This document shows, piece by piece, positions 18,788 through 29,292 of a stretch of 64,000 nt of DNA (its first letter is position 1; each line of letters opens with the position of its first letter). The stretch is from Nodosilinea sp. FACHB-141. Lineage in GTDB: Bacteria > Cyanobacteriota > Cyanobacteriia > Phormidesmidales > Phormidesmidaceae. The notes under the pieces were generated by a model. The model saw nothing but the letters and a program-made list of their open reading frames with translations, had not been told where the DNA came from and did not search any database. The DNA is taken from contig NZ_JACJPP010000025.1 of the NCBI RefSeq assembly GCF_014696135.1, positions 59,619-123,618 on the forward strand, read 5' to 3'. The position numbers and the translations under genes are program-made.

Positions 18788-18911
18788 CCGAATCAGCCAT
18801 ACTGCGAGTCAAAATGCTTGGGTGAAAACCTTGGAAGGTACTGACTTATCTTGATTTCTTGAAGAACATCACGCCAGAATAAAGCTACAGCAACGGCAAA
18901 GACCTGCTCCC

Positions 18912-20210
18912 ATGACTGCCACCACCCCGCAATTTCGGTCTCCTGCTCCGTCCGATCAGCCCAGTTCAAGTATTCAACAGTCAGAGCTGACGGTGGATGT
19001 GGCCATTGTTGGTGGAGGCATTGTGGGGTTAACCTTGGCAGTGGCTCTGGCTCCCAGCGGCATGCAGATTGCTGTGATTGAGGCTCAAACAGCGGTAGCG
19101 GCGGCTTCGCGACAGCGGGCCTACGCCTTCTCGCTAACCTCAGCTGATATTTTTAAGGGGCTCGGGTTGTGGCCTCAGATTGGGCCGTACATCTGTCATT
19201 TTGACCAGGTGCAGCTCTCTGATGGCAACTACGGCAAGGTCGTGCGGTTTTTGCCCAGCGATTTGGGTACCGATGCAGTCTACTACGGGGCCGAGCACGG
19301 CGTACTGATGGCGGCACTTCAGGGAGCGATCGCAGCCTTCCCCAACATTCATTACCTCTGCTTAGCCACCCTAGGGACAACCCACAACCACAGGGAATGC
19401 ACCGTAGCGGAAGTGAGTACACCGGAGGGCAACGTCACGGTGCGATCACCCCTCTTCGTTGCTGCTGACGGCAAGGGCTCTTCCCTACGCCAGCGGGCCG
19501 GCATCGGCAGCGTTGGCTGGCGCTACCGCCAGTCCTGTGTGACTACTGTGCTAGAACCCGAGCACTCCCACCAAAACACCGCCTACGAGCGCTTTTGGCC
19601 CAGCGGTCCCTTTGCCATTTTGCCCCTACCTGGCCAGCGCTGCCAGGTCGTGTGGACAGCCCCCCACGCCGAGGCCGAGGCTGTTTTGCACATGCCCGAA
19701 GCCGAGTTTATGGCTGAGTTAGAGCAGCGCTATGGTAGCCAGATGGGGCGGCTCAAGCGACTGACTGCGCCAGCGATGTTCCCAGTGCAGCTGATGCAGT
19801 GCGATCGCTACGTTCTACCCCGCCTAGCCTTGGTGGGAGACGCCGCCCACAGTTGCCACCCCGTAGGCGGGCAAGGGCTAAATATGGGCATTCGCGATGC
19901 TGCGGCCTTAGCAGAAGTTCTAACGGCTGCCCATCAGCAGGGCCAAGACCTAGGCAGCCTCACTGTGCTGCGCCGCTACGAACGCTGGCGACGGTTAGAG
20001 AACTGGGTGATTCTCAGTTTCACCGATGGATTGACCCGCATTTTCTCAAACCGGCTTCTGCCCATAGTAGTGCTACGACGCAGCGGGCTTTGGGTACTCA
20101 GCCACGTTTCTCCCCTCAAACGCCTGGCCCTACGGCTGATGACCGGTCGCTTGGGACGAGTCCCCCGGCTGGCACAGCTGGGTCGGCAGGGGTATGATTC
20201 TGCCTTGTAA
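18912..20210 (+). CDS. UbiH/VisC-type FAD-dependent monooxygenase
   Basis: 432 residues, flavoprotein aromatic hydroxylase. Rossmann motif DVAIVGGGIVGLTLAVAL at about residue 30, and the second FAD motif LVGDAAHSCHPVGGQGLNMG near 305, as in UbiH, UbiF and VisC. Cyanobacteria make plastoquinone rather than ubiquinone, so the ubiquinone-pathway name often given to homologues should be read as family only. Substrate unknown. Confidence 0.88.
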   Translation: MTATTPQFRSPAPSDQPSSSIQQSELTVDVAIVGGGIVGLTLAVALAPSGMQIAVIEAQTAVAAASRQRAYAFSLTSADIFKGLGLWPQIGPYICHFDQVQLSDGNYGKVVRFLPSDLGTDAVYYGAEHGVLMAALQGAIAAFPNIHYLCLATLGTTHNHRECTVAEVSTPEGNVTVRSPLFVAADGKGSSLRQRAGIGSVGWRYRQSCVTTVLEPEHSHQNTAYERFWPSGPFAILPLPGQRCQVVWTAPHAEAEAVLHMPEAEFMAELEQRYGSQMGRLKRLTAPAMFPVQLMQCDRYVLPRLALVGDAAHSCHPVGGQGLNMGIRDAAALAEVLTAAHQQGQDLGSLTVLRRYERWRRLENWVILSFTDGLTRIFSNRLLPIVVLRRSGLWVLSHVSPLKRLALRLMTGRLGRVPRLAQLGRQGYDSAL

Positions 20211-20488
20211 GACGACATGTAAGCAATCAATTGCGTCAGCAAAGTTTCCCTCAATTAAGGGAATCTAGAGGCTCAAAGTCCTCTAAGTTGGGGAGATTTG
20301 GATTGCAAACAACTTCGGGCATCCACCGTGGACCAGCCATTTGCGCAATAGCCTAATCTACTTTTCGTCTCCTTCAACAGATTCCATCAGCATTGCAGCC
20401 CTTTAGATTTAAAGGGTTGCAATGCTAATAGATTTCTCTATCTAACGAGGTATGAAACGGAGCACAAGGCAACGCAATGCCCGTCTAC

Positions 20489-20698
20489 CTAGTACTGATA
20501 TTGGGCTTCTGAACGGGTGTAATCCCGCAGGGGAACGGCGCGGTTGAGGGCCATATTTTTGGCAAACTTGAACAGACTGTCGTAGTTGCGCTGTCTACAA
20601 ACCAGTCGCCCATCCCCAGAATATTGATTGCCATCATCTCGAAGCTCAATGGCGAAATCTGACACGTACACCGAAAAAACTCGGGTTGCAGCGTTCAT
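20489..20698 (-). CDS. Small protein of unknown function
   Basis: A 69-residue frame beginning MNAATRVFSVYVSDFAIELRD and ending in YQY. Composition is protein-like (mixed charged and aromatic residues, no low complexity). No ribosome site is evident at the ATG at 20698, and a longer frame reaches 20749. Not recognised. It lies in a ~1-kb stretch with only small frames between the UbiH-type gene and rsmH. Confidence 0.4.
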   Translation of the reverse strand: MNAATRVFSVYVSDFAIELRDDGNQYSGDGRLVCRQRNYDSLFKFAKNMALNRAVPLRDYTRSEAQYQY

Positions 20699-20839
20699 AA
20701 TAGATAACGATCTTTCGCAAGAATTATGGTTGGAATAACGATTTCTCACACATTAATTCAAACCAAAGGCAAAGCCCAGATCTGTCTGGTATAAACCCTA
20801 CCAATGGTCAGAACTCAGGCTGAATGAGATCCAATCGAA

Positions 20840-21028
20840 CTAACAAAAGGATTTGATATTGGCGGGATCTACGTAGTAGCAAGCGGAGCTGTCTAAACAG
20901 ATACGTGCCCACCCTGCAGCACTGACGTCGACTAGTTCATAGGTCGTATCTTGTACAAAAAAGCCCCGATGATCGCGAGTTCCAGGAAGTACGGAAAAGC
21001 AGTAACTTTTGTCGTCTAGGGTGTTCAT
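20840..21028 (-). CDS. Small protein of unknown function
   Basis: A 62-residue frame, MNTLDDKSYCFSVLPG to NIKSFC, with four Cys and several aromatic residues. Not recognised; no clear ribosome site. It is on the same strand as the small gene at 20489-20698, and the two may form a unit. Confidence 0.4.
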   Translation of the reverse strand: MNTLDDKSYCFSVLPGTRDHRGFFVQDTTYELVDVSAAGWARICLDSSACYYVDPANIKSFC

Positions 21029-21229
21029 GGTGGTTTCTTATAGTGAGGATTGAAATTTGAGCAGGAACTTTTTCCTACTTTTTAAGTCTAGTTGAAGCAA
21101 ATATAAGGCAAGTCTTTTTCTTGCGAATTAATTTTAATCTTTACCCTGGATTGCGCGATTGTTACCTCAGCTACGTTTGGGGCAATTTCTTCATCAATAA
21201 ACGTAACGATCGCAGCTTTGAGCGCTAGG

Positions 21230-22102
21230 CTACAGCGCGACAGTGCGTTCGGCCACCCGTAGCTTAGCCGAGCGGGCACGGGGGTTTTGGCTCACTTCAG
21301 TTTCGGTGGCGATCACAGGCTTTTTAGTGATTACTTTGAGGTCGGGAGCGTCTTTTAGGGTGTGCTTGACCAGGCGATCTTCCAAACTGTGGAAACTGAT
21401 GATTACCAACCGTCCACCCGGGGTTAGCCAGCTAGGGGCTACTTTCAGCAAGGTTTCTAATACTTTCAACTCTTGGTTGACCGCAATTCGCAACGCCTGA
21501 AAGGTGCGAGTGGCCGGATGAATCCGGCCATAGCGATAGCTGCGCGGCACGCAGTAGGAAATGGCCTCAGCCAAATCCGTGGTGGTCTGCCAAGGGCGCT
21601 GGTCGACAATCTTGCGGGCAATCCGGCGAGAAAGCCGTTCTTCGCCGTAGGTATAGATCAAGTTAGCCAGCTCAGTTTCATCCCAGTGGTTGACGATGTC
21701 GGCGGCGGTGAGGTCTTGGCGCGGGTCCATGCGCATGTCGAGGGGGGCGGTTTGGCGAAAGCTAAAGCCGCGATCGCCCACATCGAGCTGCACCGAACTC
21801 ACCCCTAGGTCAGCCAAAACGCCGTTGAAGAGATTTCCGGCGGGGTCAAAGTTGGCAAAGTTGCCGTGCCACAGCGAAACTCTGTCGCCAAACTCGGCCA
21901 AATTGGCCTGGGTGGCCGCGATCGCTGCCGCATCTTGATCCACAGCCACCACCCTCACGGTTTGATCAGCTTCAAGCATCAGTCGACTGTGGCCACCGCC
22001 GCCGGCAGTCGCGTCTAAATACCGCCCACCAGGCTGAATATTAAGCCCTTCGAGCACCGCCTCAGGCAGCACCGGCACGTGATAAAACTCTGGCTCTGCC
22101 AT
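21230..22102 (-). CDS. rsmH: 16S rRNA m4C1402 N4-methyltransferase
   Basis: Methylates N4 of C1402 in the ribosomal P site using SAM. 290 residues. [20 protein letters not shown] opens the protein, followed by SAM motif [35 protein letters not shown] and the C-terminal [17 protein letters not shown], all RsmH hallmarks. The ATG at 22102 is four codons inside the longer frame and fits the family start better. Divergent from ndhH. Confidence 0.95.
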   Translation of the reverse strand: MAEPEFYHVPVLPEAVLEGLNIQPGGRYLDATAGGGGHSRLMLEADQTVRVVAVDQDAAAIAATQANLAEFGDRVSLWHGNFANFDPAGNLFNGVLADLGVSSVQLDVGDRGFSFRQTAPLDMRMDPRQDLTAADIVNHWDETELANLIYTYGEERLSRRIARKIVDQRPWQTTTDLAEAISYCVPRSYRYGRIHPATRTFQALRIAVNQELKVLETLLKVAPSWLTPGGRLVIISFHSLEDRLVKHTLKDAPDLKVITKKPVIATETEVSQNPRARSAKLRVAERTVAL

Positions 22103-22200
22103 CAGCAATCTCAATCCCTGCTTCGTATGCCAACTGAGGCGATACCCATTAAGATACTCAAAGATACAGCAGAACTAGATTTGACGATTGGGTAGCCCCT

Positions 22201-23385
22201 ATGTCGATTATTGAAACTAAGACCGAACCCATGGTGCTCAACATGGGGCCCCACCATCCCTCCATGCACGGGGTGCTGCGGTTGATTGTCACCCTTGACG
22301 GCGAAGACGTGCTCGACTGCGAGCCGGTAATTGGCTACCTGCACCGAGGCATGGAGAAAATTGCCGAAAGCCGCACCAACCTCATGTTTGTGCCCTATGT
22401 CAGCCGGTGGGATTACGCGGCGGGCATGTTTAACGAAGCGATTACCGTTAATGCCCCCGAGAAACTGGCCAACATTGAGGTGCCCAAGCGGGCCAGCTAC
22501 ATTCGCGTCATCATGCTGGAGCTCAACCGCATTGCCAACCACCTGCTGTGGCTTGGCCCCTTCCTCGCCGACGTTGGCGCCCAGACACCTTTCTTCTACA
22601 TCTTCCGCGAGCGCGAAATGATCTATGACCTGTGGGAAGCCGCTACCGGCTACCGCATGGTCAACAACAACTACTTCCGCATTGGCGGAGTAGCCGCTGA
22701 CCTGCCCTACGGCTGGCTCGACAAGTGCCTAGACTTTTGCGACTACTTTTTGCCCAAGGTCGATGAGTACGAAAAGCTAATCACCAACAACCCCATCTTC
22801 CGCCGCCGCATTGAGGGCATTGGCACCATCACCCGCGACGAAGCGATTTCCTGGGGGCTCTCAGGTCCCATGCTGCGGGGCTCTGGCGTCAAGTGGGATC
22901 TCCGCAAGGTCGACCACTACGAATGCTACGACGACTTTGATTGGGATGTGCAGTACGAAACCGCTGGCGACTGCATGGCCCGTTACCAGGTGCGCATTCG
23001 CGAAATGAGAGAATCCGTCAAAATTCTGCGCCAGGCCTGCGCCCAAATTCCTGGCGGCGCATTCGAGAACCTTGAGGCCAAGCGCATGGCCGAAGGCCCG
23101 AAATCCGAGTGGAACAATTTTGACTATCAGTTCATCGGCAAAAAGATTGCCCCTACCTTCAAAATTCCGGCTGGGGAACACTATGTGCGCCTAGAAAGTG
23201 GCAAGGGTGAACTGGGCGTCTTCATCATGGGCAACGACAACATCTTCCCCTGGCGCTTTAAGGTGCGGGCTGCTGACTTCAACAACCTGCAAATTCTGCC
23301 CCACCTGTTGAAGGGGGTGAAGGTAGCCGACATCATGGCCATTCTAGGCAGTATCGACATCATTATGGGGTCGGTAGATCGATAG
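22201..23385 (+). CDS. ndhH: NAD(P)H-quinone oxidoreductase subunit H
   Basis: Peripheral-arm subunit of thylakoid NDH-1, which takes electrons from ferredoxin to plastoquinone in respiration and cyclic flow. 394 residues, full length. [15 protein letters not shown] at the start and the ends DIIMGSVDR and PWRFKVRA are characteristic; the protein is homologous to the 49-kDa subunit but lacks the NiFe cysteines, as expected. Diverges from rsmH with a 98-bp gap holding the promoters. In cyanobacteria ndhH is commonly a stand-alone gene, as here. Confidence 0.97.
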   Translation: MSIIETKTEPMVLNMGPHHPSMHGVLRLIVTLDGEDVLDCEPVIGYLHRGMEKIAESRTNLMFVPYVSRWDYAAGMFNEAITVNAPEKLANIEVPKRASYIRVIMLELNRIANHLLWLGPFLADVGAQTPFFYIFREREMIYDLWEAATGYRMVNNNYFRIGGVAADLPYGWLDKCLDFCDYFLPKVDEYEKLITNNPIFRRRIEGIGTITRDEAISWGLSGPMLRGSGVKWDLRKVDHYECYDDFDWDVQYETAGDCMARYQVRIREMRESVKILRQACAQIPGGAFENLEAKRMAEGPKSEWNNFDYQFIGKKIAPTFKIPAGEHYVRLESGKGELGVFIMGNDNIFPWRFKVRAADFNNLQILPHLLKGVKVADIMAILGSIDIIMGSVDR

Positions 23386-23518
23386 GGGCCGCACCCCGGC
23401 TCAGGTTTCTGGGCCGATGAGCTACCATTGCAATGGCTTAATTGCACTGTCTCCAGGGCGGTGCAGGGCGCTTGCCCTGTTCCCTGCACTAGGTGCATCT
23501 AGCCCCTGTTCCTGAATT

Positions 23519-24250
23519 ATGTCGCTGCCTGTGACCTCACTGCCCTCTAGCTCCTCTCCTACCCTTGCCCGGCAGCGCCGGATTCAGAAGGCAAAGCAGC
23601 GGCGAGCGCTATTTATCGCCCTGCTGCTGCTGGGTGCAGGGTTTGTGGGCGTGCGATCGCTGCCCCATCCCTCGCTGCGGCAAATTCAAGAGACTGTATG
23701 GGTCAGCCATCCTGAACCGTTGGCTATGACCGGGGGTGACCCCTACGTTCGCGCCCTAATGCGCACAATTTCTGCCGCCGAGTCAAACACCAACCAACCC
23801 TACAACGTGCTCTACGGCGGTAACACCGTGCAGCAGCTCAACCACCATCCCAACATCTGCGTGGAGATTGTGGCTGGGCCAAATCAGGGGCACTGCACTA
23901 CCGCTGCCGGGCGCTACCAGTTTTTAACCGGCACCTGGCAAGAAAAAGCCCGCCAGTATCATCCCAAGTCCTCCAGCTGGTTTAGCTCCTGGGGCGACTA
24001 CAGCTTTGACCCCGAATCACAGGACCTGGTGGTCTACCATTGGCTCAGAGATACTTCCGCCTGGGATTTGGACATTCCTAACGCCCTACGGGACGGTCGC
24101 CTAGATGAAGTGCTGCGCCGTCTCTCTGGCACCTGGACCAGCCTTGGCTATGGTATCGAGTCAAACAGCATGACCGCCCGACTGCCGCGCGTCTACGAAA
24201 ACCTGCTTCAGGAAGAGCTGGCGCGATCGCCTTCCGGGCAGTTGCCCTAA
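23519..24250 (+). CDS. Membrane-anchored lysozyme-like muramidase
   Basis: 243 residues: a basic N-terminus (RRIQKAKQRRA), one membrane anchor (LFIALLLLGAGFVGV), then a lambda-endolysin-like/GH104 domain. Visible features are the ISAAESNTNQPYNVLYGG start with catalytic Glu (AAE), TTAAGRYQFLTGTWQ and the SWGDYSFDPESQDLVVYHWL end. It probably cleaves peptidoglycan at the outer face of the plasma membrane. No phage genes are nearby, so it seems a host wall enzyme. A hairpin follows. Confidence 0.8.
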   Translation: MSLPVTSLPSSSSPTLARQRRIQKAKQRRALFIALLLLGAGFVGVRSLPHPSLRQIQETVWVSHPEPLAMTGGDPYVRALMRTISAAESNTNQPYNVLYGGNTVQQLNHHPNICVEIVAGPNQGHCTTAAGRYQFLTGTWQEKARQYHPKSSSWFSSWGDYSFDPESQDLVVYHWLRDTSAWDLDIPNALRDGRLDEVLRRLSGTWTSLGYGIESNSMTARLPRVYENLLQEELARSPSGQLP

Positions 24251-24268
24251 TAATTATCAATAAAACCG

Positions 24269-24302
24269 CTGCCCCCTCGATATAGCTATACCGAGGGGGC
24301 AG
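24269..24302. terminator. Terminator after the muramidase gene
   Basis: CTGCCCCCTCG pairs with CGAGGGGGCAG, extended by a TATA/TATA inner stem with one mismatch. It is 18 bp after the stop. The T-rich side lies on the minus strand, so it would work best there, but a strong stem also suits 3' end formation on the plus strand. Confidence 0.6.
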
Positions 24303-24649
24303 GGTGACTCAACTTCAACTTTGCCAAAGAGAACTACAGCACGAGAGATCATCATTTCGCAAAAAGCCAGCCAATTTTGCGAATTTTCTGTTCAAGCCCT
24401 CACCTCAAGCAATGTCGATCGCAGTACAGTCAGCTCAACTTGGGAGCATGGTGTGGAGCGATCGCACAGCCAGCATCACAAAGAAGGTTTGCCTTAAAGA
24501 TGCAATCGCCCCCCAGAACTATTGTCCGGTTCTACTCAAATATCAGCTACCTTGAACTTGTGATCGCCTGCCTGTCCTGATGATGGCATTGTGAGATAGG
24601 CATCCTGCCTGTCTGAGTTGGACAGCCAAGACGGCTATCCCACAAGACC
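24303..24649. other. Intergenic stretch without a convincing gene
   Basis: 347 bp between the hairpin and the carotenoid oxygenase gene. Two overlapping short plus-strand frames exist but have no ribosome site and no protein-like pattern. One HIP1-like GCGATCGC is present. Presumably holds the oxygenase promoter. Confidence 0.5.
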
Positions 24650-26065
24650 ATGAACGCTCCCGCTTATCGTCAACCTACTGGTTTTATGACAACCACCCTC
24701 AACCCCTACCTCACCGGTAACTTTGCCCCTATCGAGACAGAGTTGACGGTCGAGCAGCTACCTGTCGTTGGCGAGTTACCAGCCGAACTGAGTGGCATGT
24801 TTGTTCGCAACGGTCCAAATCCTCAGTTTTCACCCTTGGGGCTTTACCACTGGTTCGATGGGGATGGCATGCTACATGGCGTTCACATCCAAGACGGCAA
24901 AGCGAGCTACCGCAATCGCTATATTCGGACGCAGGGGTTTGAGCAGGAGCGACAAGCAGGGCAGGCCGTGTTTGGTGGATTGCTTCAACCGTCTCAAGGC
25001 GGCTTCAAAAACGTGGCCAATACAGCACTCGTATGGCATCGCAATCGCCTGTTGGCGCTTTGGGAAGGGGGGGAACCACACGCGATTGATGTGCCTGGGC
25101 TAGAGACAGTTGGTGCCTACACCTTCAACGGCAAGCTGGCCTCTCCCGTGACGGCCCATCCTAAAGTGGATCCGGTGACCGGGGAAATGATGTTCTTTGG
25201 GTATTCGCTAGCCCAACCGCCCTACGTCAAATATAGTGTCGTGTCGGCTGAGGGAGAACTGTTGCGAACAGTCCCGATCGATCTGCCGGTTGGGGTGATG
25301 ATGCATGACTTCGCCATTACAGAGCACTACACCCTTTTCATGGATTTGCCCCTCACCTTCCGCTTGGAGCGGTTGCAGCGGGGAGAAGCGGCCTTTGCCT
25401 TCGAGCGCGATCGCCCCAGTCGATTTGGAATTCTGCCTCGCCATGGCGACAACAGGTCGATTCGCTGGTTTGAAGCACCCAGCTGCTATGTCTTCCACAC
25501 CCTAAATGCCTATGAGGATGGGGATGACATTGTTCTGATGGCTTGTCGTACAGGTAATACCAACGTTTTGGGGGCGTCTCCTGATGCCCACGAGGGAGAC
25601 AATCACCAGGTTGGCAGCGACGTGCCCTTGCTCTACCAGTGGCGATTTAACCTGAAGACAGGGGCTGTGCAAGAACAGGCTCTCGACGATCGCGCCTGCG
25701 AGTTTCCTCGCATCAATGAGCAGTATTTGGGTAGGCAGTCCCGCTATGGCTATGCTGGCAAGAGTGCGCCTACCACAGTGCCGAAGTTTGATGGGTTACT
25801 GAAGTTTGATTTGGACAATGGGAGCGTTCAGGTTCATTCGTTTGGAACCGGACGCTATGGCGGCGAAGGGGTCTTCGTACCGCGGCCAAACGCAACTGTC
25901 GAGGATGATGGCTGGTTGATGACCTTTGTGCACGACGAAGCTCAGGATGTATCTGAGTTAGTCATTGTCAGCACGCAGGCCATGACGGATGGGCCCGTTG
26001 CCCGCATTCAGATGCCGCAGCGGGTTCCCTATGGCTTTCATGGCACTTGGCTCTCACTGCCCTAG
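24650..26065 (+). CDS. Carotenoid cleavage oxygenase (RPE65 family)
   Basis: 471 residues, a seven-bladed propeller non-heme iron enzyme that splits carotenoids or apocarotenoids. The four iron-binding His are visible in TAHPKVDP, MMHDFAIT, VFHTLNAYED and YGFHGTWL. The start GMFVRNGPNPQF and GLYHWFDGDGMLHGV are conserved family segments. Either ATG (24650 or 24686) could be the start. Whether it forms retinal, as in Synechocystis Diox1, or another apocarotenoid is open. A short DUF4345-like gene and an alpha/beta hydrolase gene lie on the opposite strand downstream. Confidence 0.93.
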   Translation: MNAPAYRQPTGFMTTTLNPYLTGNFAPIETELTVEQLPVVGELPAELSGMFVRNGPNPQFSPLGLYHWFDGDGMLHGVHIQDGKASYRNRYIRTQGFEQERQAGQAVFGGLLQPSQGGFKNVANTALVWHRNRLLALWEGGEPHAIDVPGLETVGAYTFNGKLASPVTAHPKVDPVTGEMMFFGYSLAQPPYVKYSVVSAEGELLRTVPIDLPVGVMMHDFAITEHYTLFMDLPLTFRLERLQRGEAAFAFERDRPSRFGILPRHGDNRSIRWFEAPSCYVFHTLNAYEDGDDIVLMACRTGNTNVLGASPDAHEGDNHQVGSDVPLLYQWRFNLKTGAVQEQALDDRACEFPRINEQYLGRQSRYGYAGKSAPTTVPKFDGLLKFDLDNGSVQVHSFGTGRYGGEGVFVPRPNATVEDDGWLMTFVHDEAQDVSELVIVSTQAMTDGPVARIQMPQRVPYGFHGTWLSLP

Positions 26066-26086
26066 TACCAATGAGCTGGTTTCGGC

Positions 26087-26458
26087 TCAAGCCTGCCGCA
26101 TCCAGCTCAGCAAAAACAGAGCCCCCAAGCAGGCTTCTGCCACCACACCGCCAATATTTTTAAGGGTGACGCTGCGGTCAACGATGCTCGATATCAACCG
26201 CACGGCCGCAGCCACTAACGAAGCTACCCCGAGGACGGTAAAGGCATCGGTAGACTGCAACCACAAACAGGCGGCTCCTAGCCCCAAAAAGAAACTACCC
26301 AGGGTCGAGCGAATCTCAGAAATCCCCACCGGAGCGATGGGACCGAGACCCACGAAGGCCGCCATTGTTTTGGGAAAGAGCAAGGCTGCTCCCCCTAGCA
26401 GCATCAAGAGGACTGCCGCTAGATTGGGCGCAATCTGAAGAGAAGTTTCCATAGACAT
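26087..26458 (-). CDS. Small four-helix membrane protein (DUF4345-like)
   Basis: 123 residues from the ATG at 26458: four hydrophobic segments (NLAAVLLMLLGGAALLF, TLGSFFLGLGAACLWL, VASLVAAAVRLISS, VVAEACLGALFLLS). The IRSTLGSFFLGLG segment resembles DUF4345 proteins, of unknown role. The open frame extends upstream to 26635 over the hydrolase 3' end, but that part looks non-coding. It lies 88 bp downstream of the alpha/beta hydrolase stop on the same strand, so an operon is likely. Confidence 0.6.
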   Translation of the reverse strand: MSMETSLQIAPNLAAVLLMLLGGAALLFPKTMAAFVGLGPIAPVGISEIRSTLGSFFLGLGAACLWLQSTDAFTVLGVASLVAAAVRLISSIVDRSVTLKNIGGVVAEACLGALFLLSWMRQA

Positions 26459-26546
26459 TACGGAATCACTATTTCCTCTATTGGAGGCGATCGGGATTGG
26501 GGCAGGGTACTGTCGGTTGGTAGACTTCCTGCTGCCTCTGGCGCTC

Positions 26547-27479
26547 CTATCTCTCAATCTGTTGGGCAAAGGACAGCAAGTGATCCACAACAACCTGAGG
26601 TTGATCAAAGTGGGGAACGTGCCCCGCTCCCTCAACCCAGATCAGCCGACTGCCTTGAATTGCTTGCTCAAACCGAGTAGCATCTGCCGTTCCTAAGACA
26701 TCATCGGCTGTTCCCCACAAAATTAGGGTGGGATGCGTGACTTGAGCGATCGCATTGCTCAAGTTCGCGTAACCCCCACTCTGGGTAAAAGATGCGATCG
26801 CATCCCTCCACCCCGGCATCTCCTGATGCAGCAGCGAGCAGCGCAGGGCGTCTATCAGGCTTGCATCCAATATCGGTAAGACTGAGGCCGCCGCCAAAGC
26901 GGCATGTTTGCGAAAATACAACCAGTTTGTGCCCAGTTCGATTAGCGGATGAGGAAGAAACTGCCCAACGGGAAAGCTGCCAGAAAAGCCGACGCTATCC
27001 ATGAGAACGAGCGATCGCACCCAGCCCGGATGATGCAAGGCAAAGTCAATCGCGACTGCCCCTCCCAAAGAGGCTCCCACCAAAGTTACAGGTTGCCCGA
27101 TCCAAGCTTCTACAACGCTAAGCAGATGTTGCCGGATTGTCTGGGGATTGACCGCCAGCGTAGCTGTGTATTCAGTAAATCCTGAACCCAACAAGTCAAT
27201 CGCCCAGGTTTCGTGACGATGCGCCAGTAAGGGAAACACCCGCCGAAATTCCAGCAGAGAACTATCAAATCCGTGCAGCAGCAGAATAGGAACCGTGCCT
27301 AGTACAGGAGCTAATGAATTAGGACTGTAATGGGCATAAGCAGTTGCAATCGCCGTCGTACTTTGCCCAACTGCTACTTGAACAAGATGACGCTGAATTC
27401 GTTGCAGCAGGGCGATCGCGTCCCCATCTTGAATCTCACAACTGGAGGACGGTAGAAAATGAGCAACCACGTGTCCCAA
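26547..27479 (-). CDS. Alpha/beta-fold hydrolase
   Basis: About 310 residues. Oxyanion region LLHGFDSSLLEFRRV, nucleophile elbow GASLGGAVAIDFALHHPGW with catalytic Ser, acid ILWGTADDV and catalytic His in EGAGHVPHFDQPQ. The fold suits esterases, dehalogenases and C-C hydrolases, and the substrate is unknown. The start is ambiguous: TTG at 27479 or GTG at 27470. Confidence 0.85.
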   Translation of the reverse strand: MGHVVAHFLPSSSCEIQDGDAIALLQRIQRHLVQVAVGQSTTAIATAYAHYSPNSLAPVLGTVPILLLHGFDSSLLEFRRVFPLLAHRHETWAIDLLGSGFTEYTATLAVNPQTIRQHLLSVVEAWIGQPVTLVGASLGGAVAIDFALHHPGWVRSLVLMDSVGFSGSFPVGQFLPHPLIELGTNWLYFRKHAALAAASVLPILDASLIDALRCSLLHQEMPGWRDAIASFTQSGGYANLSNAIAQVTHPTLILWGTADDVLGTADATRFEQAIQGSRLIWVEGAGHVPHFDQPQVVVDHLLSFAQQIER

Positions 27480-28215
27480 CCCAGAATGGGTAACCTTGCC
27501 AATACCAAGCCCTAAATGGCGAAGTTGCTACATCCTATAACTCATCGTTGAACAAATGCCGTAAGCACAGCACCAAGGCAAAGCAACAGGTTTGAGCCAT
27601 GCTTGAAGATACCGCCCAATCACTAAAAGTTGAACTAGACGATATGGGCACCGTTCTAGATGCAGCGTTCAGATTTAAGCCGGTCAAGCTGGCCTTAGTT
27701 GCCACTAGGGAAAACAGCAGCCCGTTCAAGGTGCACAAAGCCACAAGCTGCAGCCGGGAATATCTAACCAGCTCAGAGAGGGCCAAGCTAATCGACGCGG
27801 CCAAGGCCAGCTGTTTTCCCAAGACGCTTCAGACAATTTCACGGTAAAATTCATCGCCGATCTGACGGGACCTCAACGCAAACGGAATGACACATTGACA
27901 CAGAGTGTTGAGGGTTAAGCAGCTCGTTACTGGTGACAGCCCAAAGCTTCTTAACGCCTTTGACATTGCCTAGAACTAAGTTGCTGTGCTGAGTGTACCA
28001 CTCTGCATTCGGGATCCGAATTAGCAGAAAATTTAGCTGTTTCATATGCTACTCAGCAGTAAACCAGTAACTACACGTAATTTACTCAAAATAAATTCCT
28101 TAGGTTAAGAAAATATGGGGTTGATTTAACTGCTTTTTTACCTGAAGAATCCCCATTTAGTGAAAAAATACTTTCGTTGATGAATTTGGTTCTTGTTGGT
28201 TAAGAAAAGCGTTTT
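27480..28215. other. Intergenic stretch with only weak frames
   Basis: 736 bp. Competing overlapping frames at 27535-27822 (minus) and 27599-27847 (plus) plus one at 27851-28045 (minus) have no ribosome sites and no recognisable domains. The part after 28080 is AT-rich, likely the promoter region of the next gene. It may contain decayed coding DNA that I cannot identify. Confidence 0.45.
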
Positions 28216-28764
28216 ATGCTGAATTTTTTATCATTGCCAGATCTTAAAAAGATGGTAGAAAAGTTACTGGCAGCAGCAGTTCTTGCTTTTTTCCTTGAAG
28301 CGTTTTCGCTTGGCAAACCTGTTCAGGCAGAGCCGGATTCCATGACTGTAACGGTAGAGGTTTATGGCACGCCTACACGGGGTGACTTGGATAGGCAAGC
28401 TGAATCTGCAGCAGCCGATGAAATTACGAAAGCCTTTACTCAAAATTCGGAGTTAAGCTCAGTCCAGATCAACGTTTTAGGTCAACTCAACGGACGAGTG
28501 GTGCCAATTTTTAGTCTTAATGTTTCCCGAGAACAGTGGTCGAGCAATCGCCGGACTGCTCTTCAAACTGCTCAATACTATTATTCTTCGTACAGTTTAC
28601 TGGGGTTAGACTCGACCGATGAAGGCCGAACCTCAACAACCCTAGCCCAGGCCCTACCATCGTCATTGGTGAGCCGGGATCCGTCTGTTCAAGCGGGTGA
28701 GGCGTTTCGTCAAGGTCGTTTGAGCTCCGAGGAATACGATCAATTAATAAATGCTCTCGACTAA
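28216..28764 (+). CDS. Exported protein of unknown function
   Basis: 182 residues with a signal peptide (LLAAAVLAFFLEAFSLGKPVQA, cleavage after VQA). The mature part begins EPDSMTVTVEVYGTPTRGDLDRQAE and has a mixed alpha/beta pattern ending in a helical tail (AFRQGRLSSEEYDQLINALD). No catalytic motif recognised. Single gene with long AT-rich flanks. Confidence 0.65.
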   Translation: MLNFLSLPDLKKMVEKLLAAAVLAFFLEAFSLGKPVQAEPDSMTVTVEVYGTPTRGDLDRQAESAAADEITKAFTQNSELSSVQINVLGQLNGRVVPIFSLNVSREQWSSNRRTALQTAQYYYSSYSLLGLDSTDEGRTSTTLAQALPSSLVSRDPSVQAGEAFRQGRLSSEEYDQLINALD

Positions 28765-29292
28765 ATCGCTATATTTCACCGCCCTCAGGTAAACTACAGG
28801 CAAGCCTGCGCCTTATTGGATAAGGCTCTGATAGTCAATAACTCTCAGCATCGTCAGGAGTTAGTTCGTAAATGCTACTCCTAGCAGCCTTAGAGAATAA
28901 CATCCTTCACATTTTCTACAGTTTGAATTCACATTAATTTTACAATTTATTAATTTTTATTTGGCTTTTAAAGAAGTGAAAGCCGAACATCGTGAGCTCA
29001 ATTATTTAATTAATCAAAAAATTTTGATTAACCAGATTTTAACTTTAATACGGTTGCAATGAGTACTTTGATGGGTCAGTATTGCTTACAGAAAAACCCG
29101 CTCAAGCTAGCCATTAACTGGAGTGGTTGTCCTGTTATGGTTGAATTTATCTCATCCATAAAAAGGGATTGATAAATTTTGGTCAAAGGAGTTATTTAGT
29201 CAGCTTTAGGGGTAACTCTAGAGTAATTTTCTTTGCCTTTGGCTCTGCAACGGTCTGTAAGATTTAATGATTTAAAGAGGAGCAAGGGTACG
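28765..29292. other. Intergenic stretch upstream of the PhoX-type gene
   Basis: About 530 bp, AT-rich, no frame with coding character. Contains a good ribosome site (AGAGGAG near 29276) for the next gene. No pho box was identified by eye. Confidence 0.5.

Noticed and set aside
21088..21279. Minus-strand frame at the 3' end of rsmH
   Set aside because: It overlaps the rsmH end, has no ribosome site at its start, and matches nothing I know; a later internal start cannot be excluded.
23519..24250. Prophage lysis gene
   Set aside because: The lysozyme-like protein has a membrane anchor and no phage neighbours; more likely a host wall enzyme.
27535..27847. Overlapping frames on both strands
   Set aside because: Each would exclude the other, neither has a start signal or domain; no transposase pattern could be confirmed.
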